Assembly: GCA_018399685.1 (NCBI GenBank)
Contig: JAGYOK010000012.1
Coordinates: 1 to 48,089 of the forward strand
DNA length: 48,089 nucleotides
Reading direction: 5' to 3'
Source of the DNA: Alphaproteobacteria bacterium
GTDB taxonomy: Bacteria > Pseudomonadota > Alphaproteobacteria > Micavibrionales > Micavibrionaceae
In this document: positions 25,841-35,584 of the stretch, one piece after another
Layout of the letters: every line of letters starts with the position of its first letter
How positions within the stretch are numbered: position 1 is the first letter of the stretch
Notes under the pieces: generated by a model
Seen by the model: the letters and a program-made list of their open reading frames with translations, nothing else
What the model was told of the DNA's origin: nothing
Database searches by the model: none
Translations under genes and position numbers: made by a program

Positions 25841-28800
25841 CTACATCGTAGCAAGGGCAGCCGTCGATGCATCATCGCCTGCTCTTGAGAAGCCTTTTGC
25901 TTTATCCATCAGGCCAACAAGCTGGATATTCGTGATCTGCGTCGCACGGAAAAGCTTGCTTGTCATTTGTCCTGCGGGGTCGCCTGACTTTTCCTGGAAG
26001 GAGCTTACCGTCACACCCATCCAGCGCATAATATTATTTGGAATCGTATCAACCAGCTTAAAGCAGGACAGACCAAGCATATAAACCATAATCACGTAAA
26101 CAACGCTGTAAAACATCTCATCAATCGGCCCGCGCATATAAGACATCGTATCTACCGAAGTATATGGAGTAAGAGCACCGGGATTGATATTGTTTATAGC
26201 CCCTTGAATATCAAAACCGGAGACAGCCATAACGACGACGTGGTAAGAATTATGCAAAGCGTTCACAAGCGCCGCAAAAAGGGAAATACTGAAAATAAAA
26301 CCCCCAATAATCAAAATTGGCCGCAGGAATATCTCAAAAAGCAGGAAATACCCGTTACTTGCCCACGGCCCCGGCAAGCCATCACCCTCAATATTAATAT
26401 GCGCCAAAGCCCATAACGGCATCGCCAGAACCGCTTCAAAAATACTTTTGATCCATCCGCTAAATGCAAAAAAGAAATAAACAAAAGGCAGTACTGGCAG
26501 CACGTAATACAAAATAAAACCAATACCAAGTCCGATCATACCAAAACGGAAAACAAAGGAACTGCCGACGCTGGCCAAACCACCTATATAGTCATCCATA
26601 AGCTCACCAATCCCCTGACCGACAACGCCAACCCACAGGTTACGCAAGGCAGCATCAACCATGCTTTTTCCAAGGCCACTTAGCATTGCCAGCGGATAAA
26701 CACCGCGGTTTTCTACGATGTCAGATATTCCCTGTGTTCCAAAAATCATATTAATTGTATCAATAATAGGATTCCCGCTTTTTCTGGTAAACACGGTTTC
26801 CTGCACAGAAGAGCTGTTCCAAAATTGATAAACATTGTATAACGCCGCAGCAATATACTGGTCTCCCGGACGATCCAGCTCTGCAAGTTTTCCGTTCGCC
26901 AGGCGCGGGTTAAATCGTTGAGTATAAATACTGTTTTCATCCTGCGCCTGATGTTGCGCGGAGATTTCTTCCATCACCATCGGATACTTAAACGGACGCG
27001 GAACATTTTGAACAGCCGCAGCATACAGGCCATTTAGCTGAGCCAGTTGATTATACCACAACGCAGCACCAGCCCATCCTCGCTCTTTAACCTCATCGGG
27101 CAATACAAGAGAAGAAATATAAATATCGTTGTCATATAACAACATAATCTCTTCCTGAATATCTAAAGCCCCGCCAGCACCGGGAGCAGAAACAGAGTTC
27201 CAGTCAGAATTCTGGTCAACAAGACGCATTCGAGATGCCGCATTGAACTGCTCTGTCGATGCTCGCGCAGCCTCTAATGACAACCATTTTGTATCGTTAT
27301 CAGAAAGTGGGAAACCGATTGAATAACCTATACCGTTTATATCAAACCAGCCAGTACCCGGTGTCCCGCTAATCGGCTGGTCAACACATGCAGAATTGTT
27401 TGCATAAGGGATGGTAGATTGCAGCATACAATACGTTGTTTCTTCGTATATCTCATCCCAGAACAAAAAGGCCTCAAGATACTTCCAATACCCACCTTGA
27501 ACGCTTTCCGATCCAAAACCTGCCCCAACCGCATCTCCTATAACAAAAGGATCAAGAGATGTAATCTCGAATTGGAGCTCCCCACATGTTGGCTCTACAT
27601 TTCCCCATTCTTCATATTCACCCGGAGGATCATTGGGATCACCAAACGTGCCCCCCGGAGGATTACGGTGCCCGAAACGCAAAACAACATCTCTATATCT
27701 GGAAAATTCTACCGCTCTGTCAAAATCAATCGGAACTGCTGTTCCGGGATTATAATATGACAGATAGTCATCAGTCGTACCACCCAGCGCATTATAGGGA
27801 ACCTGTGACCCATCAAGCCGGGTTGCAGGTGTAGTATCCTCTGAATGCGGACGGACAACATAAGGGACAACCTCCCTGCCATGAACTATTTTCTCGGCAA
27901 ACATGCACATGCGAACAACATACAAATACTGTGACAAAGCCCCAAGCTCCGGAACTTTGGGTATAGCCAGCATATCCTGCCCTTTACCAAAAAAGTCCAC
28001 ATAACTGTTTGCGGCCTGAAACACCCCTCCTTCAACAAAGACCAGCCATGCATTGGTCGCGAAATTAGAACCAAATTTGGCAACAGAAAAGGTAATAAGC
28101 TGGGCAACATTGATGCCTTTATTGTTTCCGGAAAAGGTGATTGGCGCAAGCAAAGCAAAAAACACTATCATGCGGGGCACAAACCATGCTTTGTTAAAAC
28201 GCTGGCCAAATGGAGTCCCTGTTGTAACTGTCTCCCCCACTATTGTGACGGCATAATACAATATGACTATCAGCGATATGAACGCGATTCCCATTGTATA
28301 AAAACCAAGCATCTCATGCATGGCAAGGTGCAAAGGCGTAGGAAACGCAGGTGTTGGAATAATTTCCCCCTGAATGTTCGTGCAATCAACAACCGTGGAA
28401 ACACAGGATTCAAAAAATCCCGTTGTAGCACCGGTGCCGGATTGTTGCAAAACGCCGAAAACCTGATCCAGAACGACAAAAGCAATATCCTGAGATGGCC
28501 CTGCCGCCGTTTCAGAAAAAACTATCCAGCCTGTTGCTCCGACACTGCCGCCGGTAAAGAACACACGTACAATTTCCCTTACACCGCCTGCAAAGGCCCC
28601 ACCAATCGTCGAATCAAAAGCATTAAGAAAAGTCCCGGCAGCAAACGCCGGAGCATAAAAAAACAATGACATGACCACGAGGACAAGCTGCAAGATCAGT
28701 ATCATCAGGCCGATAAGTATCGTAAAATACAAAATGACCTTATCAATATTTTTCCATGAAAAAGTAAGGTTCTTGCCCGCAGCCGCGATCACATGACGTA

Positions 28801-28987
28801 CACCAAAACGTCCGTAATTATTCCTGTCAACGTAAGGGTGACCCGCCGAGAGCAAACCAAGATTAAAGTACACAATAGCAAGCATGCCCGATAAAAAAGA
28901 TAATCCGGAACCCAACAGCCCCTTAATCCGCGGCCAGATTCCGGGAAGCACAGAATATTGCACTAATTTACTCGTTGTTACAGCCAT
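25841..28987 (-). CDS. DotA/TraY-like membrane protein, copy 1
   Basis: DotA (Legionella) and TraY (IncI plasmids) are polytopic inner-membrane proteins of type IVB secretion/conjugation. This 1048-residue product (DotA is also 1048) has a conserved head FGVRHVIAAAGKNLTFSWKN (61-80), a first strong helix (84-111), a second membrane pair around GTPFGQRFNKAW, and a large non-membrane middle region (about 290-770) with a FFESC...C pair and RGWAGAALWYNQL. The C-terminal membrane block has PLWALAHINIEGDGLPG (within 842-872), FEIFLRPIL and IPNNIMRWMG. Members of the triplet share all these blocks. It is the last of the three, 41 bp after copy 2. No other Dot/Icm gene is visible, so the partner machine is unknown. 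Confidence 0.75.
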   Translation of the reverse strand: MAVTTSKLVQYSVLPGIWPRIKGLLGSGLSFLSGMLAIVYFNLGLLSAGHPYVDRNNYGRFGVRHVIAAAGKNLTFSWKNIDKVILYFTILIGLMILILQLVLVVMSLFFYAPAFAAGTFLNAFDSTIGGAFAGGVREIVRVFFTGGSVGATGWIVFSETAAGPSQDIAFVVLDQVFGVLQQSGTGATTGFFESCVSTVVDCTNIQGEIIPTPAFPTPLHLAMHEMLGFYTMGIAFISLIVILYYAVTIVGETVTTGTPFGQRFNKAWFVPRMIVFFALLAPITFSGNNKGINVAQLITFSVAKFGSNFATNAWLVFVEGGVFQAANSYVDFFGKGQDMLAIPKVPELGALSQYLYVVRMCMFAEKIVHGREVVPYVVRPHSEDTTPATRLDGSQVPYNALGGTTDDYLSYYNPGTAVPIDFDRAVEFSRYRDVVLRFGHRNPPGGTFGDPNDPPGEYEEWGNVEPTCGELQFEITSLDPFVIGDAVGAGFGSESVQGGYWKYLEAFLFWDEIYEETTYCMLQSTIPYANNSACVDQPISGTPGTGWFDINGIGYSIGFPLSDNDTKWLSLEAARASTEQFNAASRMRLVDQNSDWNSVSAPGAGGALDIQEEIMLLYDNDIYISSLVLPDEVKERGWAGAALWYNQLAQLNGLYAAAVQNVPRPFKYPMVMEEISAQHQAQDENSIYTQRFNPRLANGKLAELDRPGDQYIAAALYNVYQFWNSSSVQETVFTRKSGNPIIDTINMIFGTQGISDIVENRGVYPLAMLSGLGKSMVDAALRNLWVGVVGQGIGELMDDYIGGLASVGSSFVFRFGMIGLGIGFILYYVLPVLPFVYFFFAFSGWIKSIFEAVLAMPLWALAHINIEGDGLPGPWASNGYFLLFEIFLRPILIIGGFIFSISLFAALVNALHNSYHVVVMAVSGFDIQGAINNINPGALTPYTSVDTMSYMRGPIDEMFYSVVYVIMVYMLGLSCFKLVDTIPNNIMRWMGVTVSSFQEKSGDPAGQMTSKLFRATQITNIQLVGLMDKAKGFSRAGDDASTAALATM

Positions 28988-29028
28988 TTACTTTTTTACT
29001 CTAACCCTTGCTTCCCTTATAAATACTA

Positions 29029-31983
29029 TCAGTTTGGCCCACTAGCCGCTCTGGCAAGACCTTCAAGACCGCCACCAAGCTTACCTAATACCTGCTGTGA
29101 CCCGATAGATGCCCTGGATGTCAGGCCTTGTGCAGGATCTTCACGTGTATCCCCGAATGTTGCCACACTTTGTCCCATCCATCTCAGGATATTGTTTGGA
29201 ATCATGTCAATAAGCTTAAAAGACGACGCACCAATCATATAGACAATAATTGTATAAATAACCGTAAAGAAGAATTGGTCAATCAACGAACGCATATATT
29301 CGCCTGTAAAGCTAATATCAGCGACCTGAGACTTCACATCATATCCGGCAACATTTTCTATAACCAGATCAAAAATGCTGTTCAATACATTAACCAGCGC
29401 CGCAAAAATAGAAATACTGGCCAGCATTCCAAACACGATCAATATAGGCCTTAAAAAGACTTCAAAGATGAGGAAATACCCGTTCATCGCCGCATTACCG
29501 GGCATACCATGCCCGTCAATCCGAATATGCGCCAAAGCCCATAACGGCGCTCCGATCATCGCCTCAAAGATGCCTTTTACCCACCCCCCTACGGCAAAGA
29601 AGAAATAGATAAACGGCAAAAACGGTAATATATAGAACAACACAAAGCCAACTGTTAATCCAAGCATTGCCGTCGTAATAAAGAAGCTTGAAATAACGTA
29701 CATCAACTGTTTTGGAACCGGCCCTAAAAGACCTCCAAACAATGCTGCACCTGCGGCATATCCTAAAGAACGGATAGAGCTCTCAACCAGAGACCGCCCT
29801 ACACCTGACAGCTGAGCCAGAGGATGCGTGGCATTCGACGAGTTCTCACGCATATTGTACAAACCATCCAGACCAAGTATATAGCTGATTAATGTCAGGA
29901 TCGGGTTACCGCGAGCATTCTGATTCTGAGCAGCGCCTGCTTTTTCCCAAGCCTCATAAGCTTCACTAAGGGCAGTGGCAAACTCCAGACCACTGGCCTG
30001 ATCCAGAAGCAGGCCAATATCACCAATTGCCGAAGCCTCCGGCTCAAAACGTTTTGCCGCCATAGAAAAACTGTCATACATAGCCTTCTTATCCGCAACT
30101 GTTTCCATCAAAGCCGGATAAGCAACGATTTTTGGAACACCAAACACAGCAGCAGTAAGCTGCCCGTTGACCTGCGCAATACGGTTATACCAAATACCGG
30201 CAGCCGCCCATCCCCGCGTGTTAAGGGGGTCGGTAGTTGCCGCCGTTCCATTATATGGCCCCCCCCATAAAGGAGAGCCTTGGGCCGTCGTTAATGCGTT
30301 TTTTGTTACCTCAAATATGCGGTCGGGTCCTGTCCCGTATAGCGCTTTGTAGTTAATATTCTGTACGTATTCCGCATCCACAGGAACATTATGATCTGGC
30401 TCAACTCCGGTATTTGCATCATGTGAAGGAACCTGCAGACCCTTCACATGACGCTGTGCATAATATTTATAACGGTGATATTGATCAGAAGCCCTCGAAT
30501 ATGCATTCCCGCCGCTACCGGCAACACCGTCTTGAAGCTCCCCATACCATAAATCGCGAACCAATAGATAATACGCTTCTTGAATCATTGCCATATACGG
30601 CTCTTGCACTTTTGTAGGATCAGGATCCGACATGAAACGTCCATCTATCCACGGCAGTATCAAATCTCCACAAACCGGTTTTACAGCGCTATGGCTATCT
30701 TTATGGGCATTTACATCTTTAACGCCAAAACGAATTGCGATCTCAACCGTATTATAAGGTGTAAGGTCAGCCAAATTCGCATACGAAGTTGTGCTCGCAA
30801 TATCCAGAACATTTGAAGGCGCAGTATCTTGCAACAACACATAAGCCTCGACCGTAGGTATAGTCGCGGGAGCAGCCAGTCCCATTTCATTTGCCCGTTT
30901 ATGTGCCTCCGTCAACAAATAGTGATCCGCGACATATTTACACGTACGTGCGGCAAACATAAACTTTGTCAATTCGCCAATATCCGGCATATTAGGCATG
31001 GAAACAAGACTTTGTGTACTTCCGGTATAACTGGTTGTCAGGGTACTGTTAAAATAGTTCCAGCCATTTGTCGCAAATGCAGACCCGTACTTCGCTGCGT
31101 AAAGAACAATATACTGCGCAGAGTTAAGCCCCACAGTAAGCGGTACAAGCAACCCAATAGCAATAACAAGGCGCAACGGCGCCCATGTTTTATTAAACCT
31201 CTTGCCAAAGGGTGTTCCTGTCTGCGTTGTCTCACCAACAACCGTGACAACAAAATACGCAATCATCATCACCGCGATAACCAGCAGCCCTGTACTGTAA
31301 AAACCGAATATCTTATGAAGCCCTACATGGAACGGAAATGGGAAATTCTGAAACCCCATCGGCGTAAGAGGAGACATTTGATGAGCCATCGTAGCTGTGA
31401 AAGAACCAAAAGCAGAAGTTTCCATTGCTGGAATCGGAACACCATCAGCACCTGTACAGGTAGTCATGGTTCCAACACAAGATTCAAAAAATCCGGCAGA
31501 ACCTGTCACCCCCCCAAAAGAATTTGTCAATGACGGGTGAGGAACGCCGAACACCATATCAAGCATCATATAAGCAATATCATGAGGTCTGTTCGCAGCT
31601 GGAACGGTAAAAAACCCTGTCCAGCTTGTAGGCAAAGCCATTGCAGGCTGGAAAACAAAAATTGATCCAAGAGCCAATAGTTGAATAGCAAAGATAATCA
31701 TACCGGCCAGAACAGCAACATAAAGGATAATCTGATCTATATTTTTCCAGCTAAACACAAGGTTATTGGCGGCTTCGGCCAGAACGTGCCGTACACCAAA
31801 CCGCCCGATATTTTTTTGCATGACATATGGGTGATTTCCCGGCAGAAGACCAACCATCTGATAGACCACAGCTATAAAGAAAGGAATATAGCCAAACCCG
31901 CCAAAAAACAATGCTCGTATTCTCGGCATGACCTCCGGGAACGTGGCGTACCTGAACACTTCTTTAAAACTTAACCCTAGCAT
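29029..31983 (-). CDS. DotA/TraY-like membrane protein, copy 2
   Basis: The 984-residue middle member of the triplet. The shared blocks are RFGVRHVLAEAANNLVFSWK (61-80), a helix at about 86-112, GTPFGKRFNKTWAPLRL, FFESCVGTMTTC, the cysteine phrase VCGDLILPW, RGWAAAGIWYNRIAQVNG, PLWALAHIRIDGHGMPG (within about 798-825), FEVFLRPIL and SFKLIDMIPNNILRWMG (about 918-937). The middle soluble region diverges most from the other copies, as expected for a part facing a specific partner. It is separated from copy 3 by 63 bp and from copy 1 by 41 bp. An AAGGA box lies 9 nt before the ATG. Secretion or conjugation function is inferred from the family only. Confidence 0.75.
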   Translation of the reverse strand: MLGLSFKEVFRYATFPEVMPRIRALFFGGFGYIPFFIAVVYQMVGLLPGNHPYVMQKNIGRFGVRHVLAEAANNLVFSWKNIDQIILYVAVLAGMIIFAIQLLALGSIFVFQPAMALPTSWTGFFTVPAANRPHDIAYMMLDMVFGVPHPSLTNSFGGVTGSAGFFESCVGTMTTCTGADGVPIPAMETSAFGSFTATMAHQMSPLTPMGFQNFPFPFHVGLHKIFGFYSTGLLVIAVMMIAYFVVTVVGETTQTGTPFGKRFNKTWAPLRLVIAIGLLVPLTVGLNSAQYIVLYAAKYGSAFATNGWNYFNSTLTTSYTGSTQSLVSMPNMPDIGELTKFMFAARTCKYVADHYLLTEAHKRANEMGLAAPATIPTVEAYVLLQDTAPSNVLDIASTTSYANLADLTPYNTVEIAIRFGVKDVNAHKDSHSAVKPVCGDLILPWIDGRFMSDPDPTKVQEPYMAMIQEAYYLLVRDLWYGELQDGVAGSGGNAYSRASDQYHRYKYYAQRHVKGLQVPSHDANTGVEPDHNVPVDAEYVQNINYKALYGTGPDRIFEVTKNALTTAQGSPLWGGPYNGTAATTDPLNTRGWAAAGIWYNRIAQVNGQLTAAVFGVPKIVAYPALMETVADKKAMYDSFSMAAKRFEPEASAIGDIGLLLDQASGLEFATALSEAYEAWEKAGAAQNQNARGNPILTLISYILGLDGLYNMRENSSNATHPLAQLSGVGRSLVESSIRSLGYAAGAALFGGLLGPVPKQLMYVISSFFITTAMLGLTVGFVLFYILPFLPFIYFFFAVGGWVKGIFEAMIGAPLWALAHIRIDGHGMPGNAAMNGYFLIFEVFLRPILIVFGMLASISIFAALVNVLNSIFDLVIENVAGYDVKSQVADISFTGEYMRSLIDQFFFTVIYTIIVYMIGASSFKLIDMIPNNILRWMGQSVATFGDTREDPAQGLTSRASIGSQQVLGKLGGGLEGLARAASGPN

Positions 31984-32046
31984 CTACTCTCTTCCTTAAT
32001 CAAATAGCTTATACTCGCTTACCCAATAACCATAAAACCGGTTTTA

Positions 32047-35000
32047 TTATGGTGCCGGCGACTTGGGTGAAGCAGTGGCCTTACCAATCTCGCCGCCCAG
32101 ACTTCCCCCCAGACCTTTACCTAATTGTACAACCGCACCAGCAGCCTGGTTACCGATAGTCATACCACCAACAGCAGCATAACGACTCAGACTTTCAACA
32201 TTATCCTGATCAATATCACCATATGCAGACACACCGGCACCTGCCCATCGCAATATGTTATCAGGAATTTTATCAATCAGCTTGAATGAAGACATAGCCA
32301 GCATATACGCCACAATCGTGTACACTAATGTGAAAAAGAACTGATCAAGTTTGCCGCGGAAGAACGTAACATCGCTTCCAACCGGATTGGTTATAATATC
32401 GTCGACCTCTGTGAAACCGGCTGCGTTCGCGGAAACCAGATCCCAGATCAAATTAAGAATGCGAATCTGCGTAGCAAATATAACAATAGCCGCCAGTAAA
32501 GCGATTACCGTCAGGATCGGACGAATAAAAATTTCCAGTATAAGAAAGTACCCGTTTGCCGCCGCTTCGCCGGGAAGCCCCTCGCCGTCAATACGCATAT
32601 GCGCCAATGCCCACAGCGGCGCACCAAGCATTGCCTCAAAAATTGCCTTAACCCAGTTAGCCACCGAGAAAAAGAAATATAAAAATGGCATAAACGGCAA
32701 CACATAGAACAGCACAAAACCCGCCGTCAAACCGATAAATGCCACAGAATAAAACATTCTGCTCATCGCATCACTTAAGCCTGCTATGGCATTTCCGGGT
32801 TTTATCGCCCCCAGCAATCCACCCAAGAACGCTGTCGATGTTGCTCCTGCCATATTAACCACAGCAGAGTTAACCAAACCCTTTCCGATTGCCACAAGCT
32901 GCGCCATCGGGTGTATATGCTGGTTAGACTTTCGAATATTTAAAAGCCCGCTTGTCCCCAGCAACATATGCACGGCACTGATAAAGGGGTTATCTTGCGG
33001 CGTCTGGTTCAACTGGTTATTATCTTTTCCATCTTCCTCGGGGTTCCAGTACTTAAACACGCCATAAAGAGGCAACGCGATTGAGTTAATAGCCTTGGTT
33101 CCACCCGGAATTGATACCCATTTTGACATAGAGCTTTCAGATTCTGCCGGAATTGAAGGGTTATACAGCTCACCAACATCAACATTTTGCGCATGCTGCT
33201 GTTTAAATGCTTTAACCTGCTCCATCACCAGCGGATAACGCTCCATATACGGCACGTTACTTACAGCATCCATCCATCCACTGTTAATTTCCGCAATTTT
33301 GTTGTACCAGATGCCGGCGCCACCCCATCCGCGGCGTGATATCTCGGATTCAAAATCAGCATACACCGAGTTAACAACATAATTCTCCCATGCCAGCCGC
33401 AGCTGTAGTTTCACTTCCGTTGAAACAAGATCAACCGCACGGGAACGCCATTTGGTTGATGGTTTACTGGTCTTACACTCCAAAAGAGTTGACATAAAAC
33501 CCTGCGTCCCGCCAAATGCCGCCATTGGTGGCCCGGCTATTTCATTTGTAGTACAAAATTTATCACGCAATAAAGGATCCTGCTCAATCGCACTTTCCAC
33601 AAGTGAACGTCCAATCTGCCGCATTTCCGGAGTATTAAACCAAAGCTCTAAAACCATATTATAATAGAATCTTTGCATATGGTCAGCACCGCCCCTATTT
33701 GAGTAAGCACCTCCCACATCAGTTAAATCCGCAATTGGTATGCGAATATCTCCACACAAAGGCTTCACATAACCTGTTTCAGTTTTAAATACAGGGCTGT
33801 TCACATTACCATTCTCCATACGATATTCACCAAAACGAATAATAATATCGCTGCCATAGTAAAAGCCAATTCCATCAATAGTACCGGCTCCGCTAGCATA
33901 ATAAGGAACAACAGCACGATCATCTATAAAGGCGGTAAGCTCAGGATCTCCATATATTGGGGATGAGCCCAATTGCCCGCTAACCATACCGGCAGCCTTG
34001 TTTTTAACAAAAAACGGCTGAACCTGATATTGTCCTTGAATAGCATTTTCCTGAGCATAATTAACCGTTCTGTTTTGATAAAACGTACCATCTCCCCTTG
34101 TCACGTTTATGTTTCCATCTGTATAAGTAGCATTCAAACGCTGATACGCATACGCACAGGCATGAACAAGGCTCATCGCCTCAACCAGACGTGACACATC
34201 CGGCGCCTCGGGAAGAGCGACATAGGAAGCAGGCTCTCCAACGGGAAAGCCCTCTGAAAAAGGCGACGCAGCAAAAATCGGATGAGAAACAATCCCCGCA
34301 TTAAACGCGTTCCAGCCATTTGTTGCAAAACCGGAAGCGTATTTAGCCGTATAAAGAACTATGTACTGCGACGAACTCAAACCATAGTTAATAGGCATCA
34401 AAAGCCCAAGCGCCACAACCAGACGTACAGGAACCCAGAAATTCTGGAAACGCTGGCCAAAAGGTGTACCCGTAGCGGCTGTCTCAACAATAACCACAAC
34501 AAGAAAGTACAGGAAGATCAAAACAGCAATCAGTAACAATCCGGTTGAATAAAACTTGAACAATCCGTGCAAAGCCTGATGGAACGGCAAGGGCAACGCG
34601 TTCGCAGCCGAGTAATCCGTACAATTGACCGGAGGCAATAAAGAACAATAAATCCCCGGAACTCCGAAAATCTCGTCAAGCAGGTTAAAGGCAATATCGG
34701 TCTGTGGGAATTCCGTATTGAACATCGTTACCGCCAGAACCGGAGAAATCAGAGAAGCGTACAAAAACAAAACCATCTGGACAATCAGCATCACTATGCC
34801 CGTAAGCATTGCAAAAAACACAATAATCTGGTCAATGGTTTTAAAGGAAAACTGTAAATTCTTCGCGGCCTGAGCGATAACGTGATGAAAACCATAGCGG
34901 CCAACATTCGCGGGGATCAGGTAAGGATGCCCCTCCGGGAGCAAACGAACAATTGAAAAAACCTGCGCCATCAAGAACGCAACATATCCAAAACCGGAAG

Positions 35001-35079
35001 CAAAAAAATCCCTGATACGGGGAACAACACGAGGCATAGTCGCATACGCGATAACGTCTTTAGCTCTAATGTTCTGCAC
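32047..35079 (-). CDS. DotA/TraY-like membrane protein, copy 3
   Basis: The first gene of the triplet in transcription order, 1010 residues, with a GTG start and a GTGGG box 8 nt upstream. It has the shared head (RYGFHHVIAQAAKNLQFSFK), helix 1 (about 84-112), GTPFGQRFQNFWVPVRL, CGDIRIPI, RGWGGAGIWYNKIAEINSG, PLWALAHMRIDGEGLPG (within about 806-835), FIRPIL and SFKLIDKIPDNILRWAG. The FFESC pair of the other two copies is replaced by CSLLPPVNC. The tail ends in a short alanine/glycine region followed by SPKSPAP. A 505-bp gap separates it from the upstream Lcl_C gene, so the triplet probably has its own promoter there. Confidence 0.75.
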   Translation of the reverse strand: MQNIRAKDVIAYATMPRVVPRIRDFFASGFGYVAFLMAQVFSIVRLLPEGHPYLIPANVGRYGFHHVIAQAAKNLQFSFKTIDQIIVFFAMLTGIVMLIVQMVLFLYASLISPVLAVTMFNTEFPQTDIAFNLLDEIFGVPGIYCSLLPPVNCTDYSAANALPLPFHQALHGLFKFYSTGLLLIAVLIFLYFLVVVIVETAATGTPFGQRFQNFWVPVRLVVALGLLMPINYGLSSSQYIVLYTAKYASGFATNGWNAFNAGIVSHPIFAASPFSEGFPVGEPASYVALPEAPDVSRLVEAMSLVHACAYAYQRLNATYTDGNINVTRGDGTFYQNRTVNYAQENAIQGQYQVQPFFVKNKAAGMVSGQLGSSPIYGDPELTAFIDDRAVVPYYASGAGTIDGIGFYYGSDIIIRFGEYRMENGNVNSPVFKTETGYVKPLCGDIRIPIADLTDVGGAYSNRGGADHMQRFYYNMVLELWFNTPEMRQIGRSLVESAIEQDPLLRDKFCTTNEIAGPPMAAFGGTQGFMSTLLECKTSKPSTKWRSRAVDLVSTEVKLQLRLAWENYVVNSVYADFESEISRRGWGGAGIWYNKIAEINSGWMDAVSNVPYMERYPLVMEQVKAFKQQHAQNVDVGELYNPSIPAESESSMSKWVSIPGGTKAINSIALPLYGVFKYWNPEEDGKDNNQLNQTPQDNPFISAVHMLLGTSGLLNIRKSNQHIHPMAQLVAIGKGLVNSAVVNMAGATSTAFLGGLLGAIKPGNAIAGLSDAMSRMFYSVAFIGLTAGFVLFYVLPFMPFLYFFFSVANWVKAIFEAMLGAPLWALAHMRIDGEGLPGEAAANGYFLILEIFIRPILTVIALLAAIVIFATQIRILNLIWDLVSANAAGFTEVDDIITNPVGSDVTFFRGKLDQFFFTLVYTIVAYMLAMSSFKLIDKIPDNILRWAGAGVSAYGDIDQDNVESLSRYAAVGGMTIGNQAAGAVVQLGKGLGGSLGGEIGKATASPKSPAP

Positions 35080-35359
35080 GATACAAACCCACTTACCTTA
35101 AAGAAACACAAAAACAGCCTCTAACACGAACGACTAAATCGTATTTTAGACAATTACTTATGTATTGTAACATCATTTTCGGGAACAATGCGAGTTTTTA
35201 TGTCACAGTTTCGCCAAATTTCTACCGTTATTAGAGGGTTATCCATATTTTTGTTTTACCCCTTCTTTTGTCATTGCGCTTGCCCGCCCAAAGCCTCTTT
35301 CCTCCTTCCCACCTCGTCGTTGCACGCTTCATGCGTGCAATCCACGCCACCTCCCCCCG
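35080..35359. other. Intergenic region upstream of the DotA/TraY triplet
   Basis: No gene is supported here. The left part should contain the promoter of the triplet. A perfect hairpin TTGCACGC-TTCAT-GCGTGCAA lies at 35320-35340. A TTTTGTCATTGC phrase near 35268-35279 resembles the borders of dispersed alphaproteobacterial palindromes. Short frames on the plus strand here have no ribosome-binding site or protein-like composition. Confidence 0.5.
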
Positions 35360-35453
35360 TGTCATGCCCGCCTACGAGCGGGCATCCGGAAAGATTTGTG
35401 CACTATATCACCAGATCCCCGTTCACGAAGCTTCGCTTCTGCCGAGAATGACA
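35360..35453. repeat. Palindromic interspersed repeat with TGTCAT/ATGACA ends
   Basis: A 94-bp segment starts with TGTCAT (35360-35365) and ends with ATGACA (35448-35453). It contains a perfect hairpin ATGCCCGC-CTACGA-GCGGGCAT (35364-35385) near the left end and a GAAGCTTCGCTTC hairpin-prone stretch near the right. The layout (TCATGCCCGC...GGGCATCC ... GAGAATGAC) matches a style of dispersed non-coding repeat common in alphaproteobacterial genomes. Only one full copy is seen in the window. Confidence 0.6.
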
Positions 35454-35479
35454 TAAAAAATTTACGTATCCTGTGTTTG

Positions 35480-35526
35480 AAAAAATTTTCGAGCTGCGCA
35501 TAGCCCCTAAAGGTGCAAGCGCAGCT
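35480..35526 (-). terminator. Terminator downstream of the Lcl_C gene
   Basis: On the minus strand AGCTGCGC (35519-35526) pairs perfectly with GCGCAGCT (35492-35499). A T-run follows after a few bases (A-run at 35480-35485 on the plus strand). It lies about 60 bp beyond the stop of the Lcl_C-domain gene. Confidence 0.55.
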
Positions 35527-35584
35527 TAAATGATTAAATAACTAAATGATCAACCCGTCTCCGCCCTTACGGGCTTCGCCGGGA

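Noticed and set aside
30829-31533. 234-residue plus-strand open frame inside DotA-like copy 2
   Set aside because: It is antisense to a long, motif-rich coding frame, has a very basic cysteine-rich composition typical of reverse-frame translation, and has no ribosome-binding site.
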